Shown piece by piece: positions 63,400 through 64,000 of a stretch of DNA of 64,000 nucleotides (positions are counted from its first letter, which is position 1; the number at the start of each line of letters is the position of its first letter). This stretch comes from Alistipes sp. Lineage in GTDB: Bacteria; Bacteroidota; Bacteroidia; Bacteroidales; Rikenellaceae. Location of the stretch: positions 239,695 to 303,694 of the forward strand of contig JAFZFX010000036.1 in NCBI GenBank assembly GCA_017555695.1, written 5' to 3'. A program made the translations under genes and the position numbers. Under the pieces are notes generated by a model. The model was not told where the DNA came from, made no database searches, and saw nothing but the letters and a program-made list of their open reading frames with translations.

Positions 63400-63768
63400 A
63401 TGAACAAGGATGCAATTATCAAGCTCGTGAACGAGCAGATGTGGGCCAAGACTGACGCTGATGTGCCTCAGTTTGGTGCTGGTGATACAATCACCGTAAC
63501 TTACCGTATTGTCGAGGGTAACAAGGAGCGCTTGCAGAGCTTCCGTGGTGTAGTTATCCAGATTAAGGGTTCAGGCAAGACTAAGATGTTTACAATCCGT
63601 AAGATTTCTAACGGTGTAGGCGTTGAGCGTATCTTCCCCCTCTACTCACCCCACATCGACAAGATCGAGGTTAACAAGTATGGTGTTGTACGCCGTGCGC
63701 GTATCTACTACCTGCGTAACCTTACAGGTAAGAAGGCTCGTATCAAGGAGCGTCGCATTGCGAAGTAG
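63400..63768 (+). CDS. rplS: 50S ribosomal protein L19
   Basis: A 122-residue L19 of the large subunit, near the 30S interface. [57 protein letters not shown] and the final [18 protein letters not shown] are typical. The open frame begins at 63364, but ATG 63400 gives [10 protein letters not shown], the usual start. Strong codon bias. Terminator follows. Confidence 0.96.
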   Translation: MNKDAIIKLVNEQMWAKTDADVPQFGAGDTITVTYRIVEGNKERLQSFRGVVIQIKGSGKTKMFTIRKISNGVGVERIFPLYSPHIDKIEVNKYGVVRRARIYYLRNLTGKKARIKERRIAK

Positions 63769-63791
63769 TCTTTCGACTGCTACGGTTCAAC

Positions 63792-63829
63792 AAAGGCTGT
63801 CCCACATCGGGGCGGCCTTTGCTTTTTTT
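63792..63829 (+). terminator. Terminator after rplS
   Basis: 12-bp stem with two G-U pairs (63792-63803 with 63809-63820), loop ACATC, then GC and seven Ts. Confidence 0.9.
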
Positions 63830-63862
63830 ACCCCTTTGTTTGGTCGGCGACCGATTTTAGGC

Positions 63863-63952
63863 TTATTGGTCAAAATAGTAGATAAAATCGGGGCAATATT
63901 TGTTTATTGGTCAGAATTAGTAGATAAATGCGGGTGTTTTCCCGCATTTATC
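63863..63952. repeat. Direct-repeat pair and perfect inverted repeat at the right edge
   Basis: TTATTGGTCA followed by AAT and AGTAGATAAA occurs at 63863 and again at 63904 (41-bp step, few differences). The second copy runs into a perfect 12-bp inverted repeat GATAAATGCGGG/CCCGCATTTATC (63923-63934 with 63941-63952) with loop TGTTTT. The gene these belong to lies beyond the window. Confidence 0.75.
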
Positions 63953-64000
63953 ATTTCCATTTGATCCTGAAATACTCGTCTATAAATAGTTTTCGATACC

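Overview
This 64 kb window is chromosomal DNA of a Bacteroidales bacterium. The evidence is the many upstream boxes of the Bacteroidetes type TAnnTTTG, the near absence of Shine-Dalgarno sequences, families typical of the phylum (DUF4271, DUF3467, an EF-G paralog, PASTA protein beside RluD, zinc-less Tgt) and many lipoproteins. Three menaquinone genes of the futalosine route (mqnE, mqnD, mqnB) fit an Alistipes-like member of the Rikenellaceae better than Bacteroides; that placement is inference. No rRNA, tRNA, CRISPR array, prophage or intact insertion sequence was found. Coding density is high and most genes are housekeeping or metabolic.

Layout. 0.1-2.3 kb: EF-G paralog. 2.4-10.9 kb: leftward run of a metallophosphoesterase, YgiQ radical SAM, RluD, PASTA protein, MqnE, LptF/G permease and Tgt. 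11.2-12.9 kb: a membrane glycosyltransferase overlapping an ECF sigma factor. 13-14.4 kb: lipoprotein oxidoreductase. 14.6-19.8 kb: ribosomal protein S1 and a GH106-type rhamnosidase. 19.9-28.3 kb: long leftward operon LysE-type exporter, cmk, ispH, small membrane protein, CtpA protease, histidine kinase, DUF4271, hemD, rnpA, yidD. 28.6-32 kb: DUF3467 protein, then folC and lnt leftward. 32.2-37.7 kb: a beta-helix glycosidase, pdxB, two FKBP lipoproteins, queG. 37.8-42.5 kb: acyl-CoA ligase, glycerophosphodiesterase, DUF2147 protein, aspartokinase. 42.6-46.9 kb: NUDIX hydrolase, birA, gcvH, mdh, murA. 47-52.6 kb: mqnD, GH78 rhamnosidase, mqnB, aminopeptidase P. 53-57 kb: ileS and a TraR/DksA-like protein. 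57-59.6 kb: NarL-type two-component pair and surE. 59.6-60.5 kb: gene-free nest of inverted repeats. 60.5-63.8 kb: cupin isomerase-like protein, VOC protein, rnhB, membrane protein, rplS.

Themes. Menaquinone (mqnE/D/B), queuosine (tgt, queG), lipoprotein maturation and transport (lnt, LptF/G, many lipoproteins) and pectin or rhamnose sugar scavenging (GH106, GH78, GH28-like) recur at separate loci rather than in dedicated clusters. Active-site departures are visible in several proteins: EF-G2 (Ser for the switch-II His), MurA (Asp for the catalytic Cys), Tgt (no zinc cysteines), the TraR/DksA protein (two of the four zinc cysteines) and one FKBP paralog.

Non-coding signal is unusually readable. 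Many rho-independent terminators belong to one related hairpin family; several promoters share a second TTTG exactly 12 nt upstream of the -7 box; gcvH, rplS and ileS have structured leaders; the right edge holds a direct-repeat pair plus a perfect 12-bp inverted repeat. No wholly new protein system is evident. The strongest candidates for something undescribed are the gcvH leader RNA, the bulged terminator family and the 59.8-60.2 kb repeat nest.
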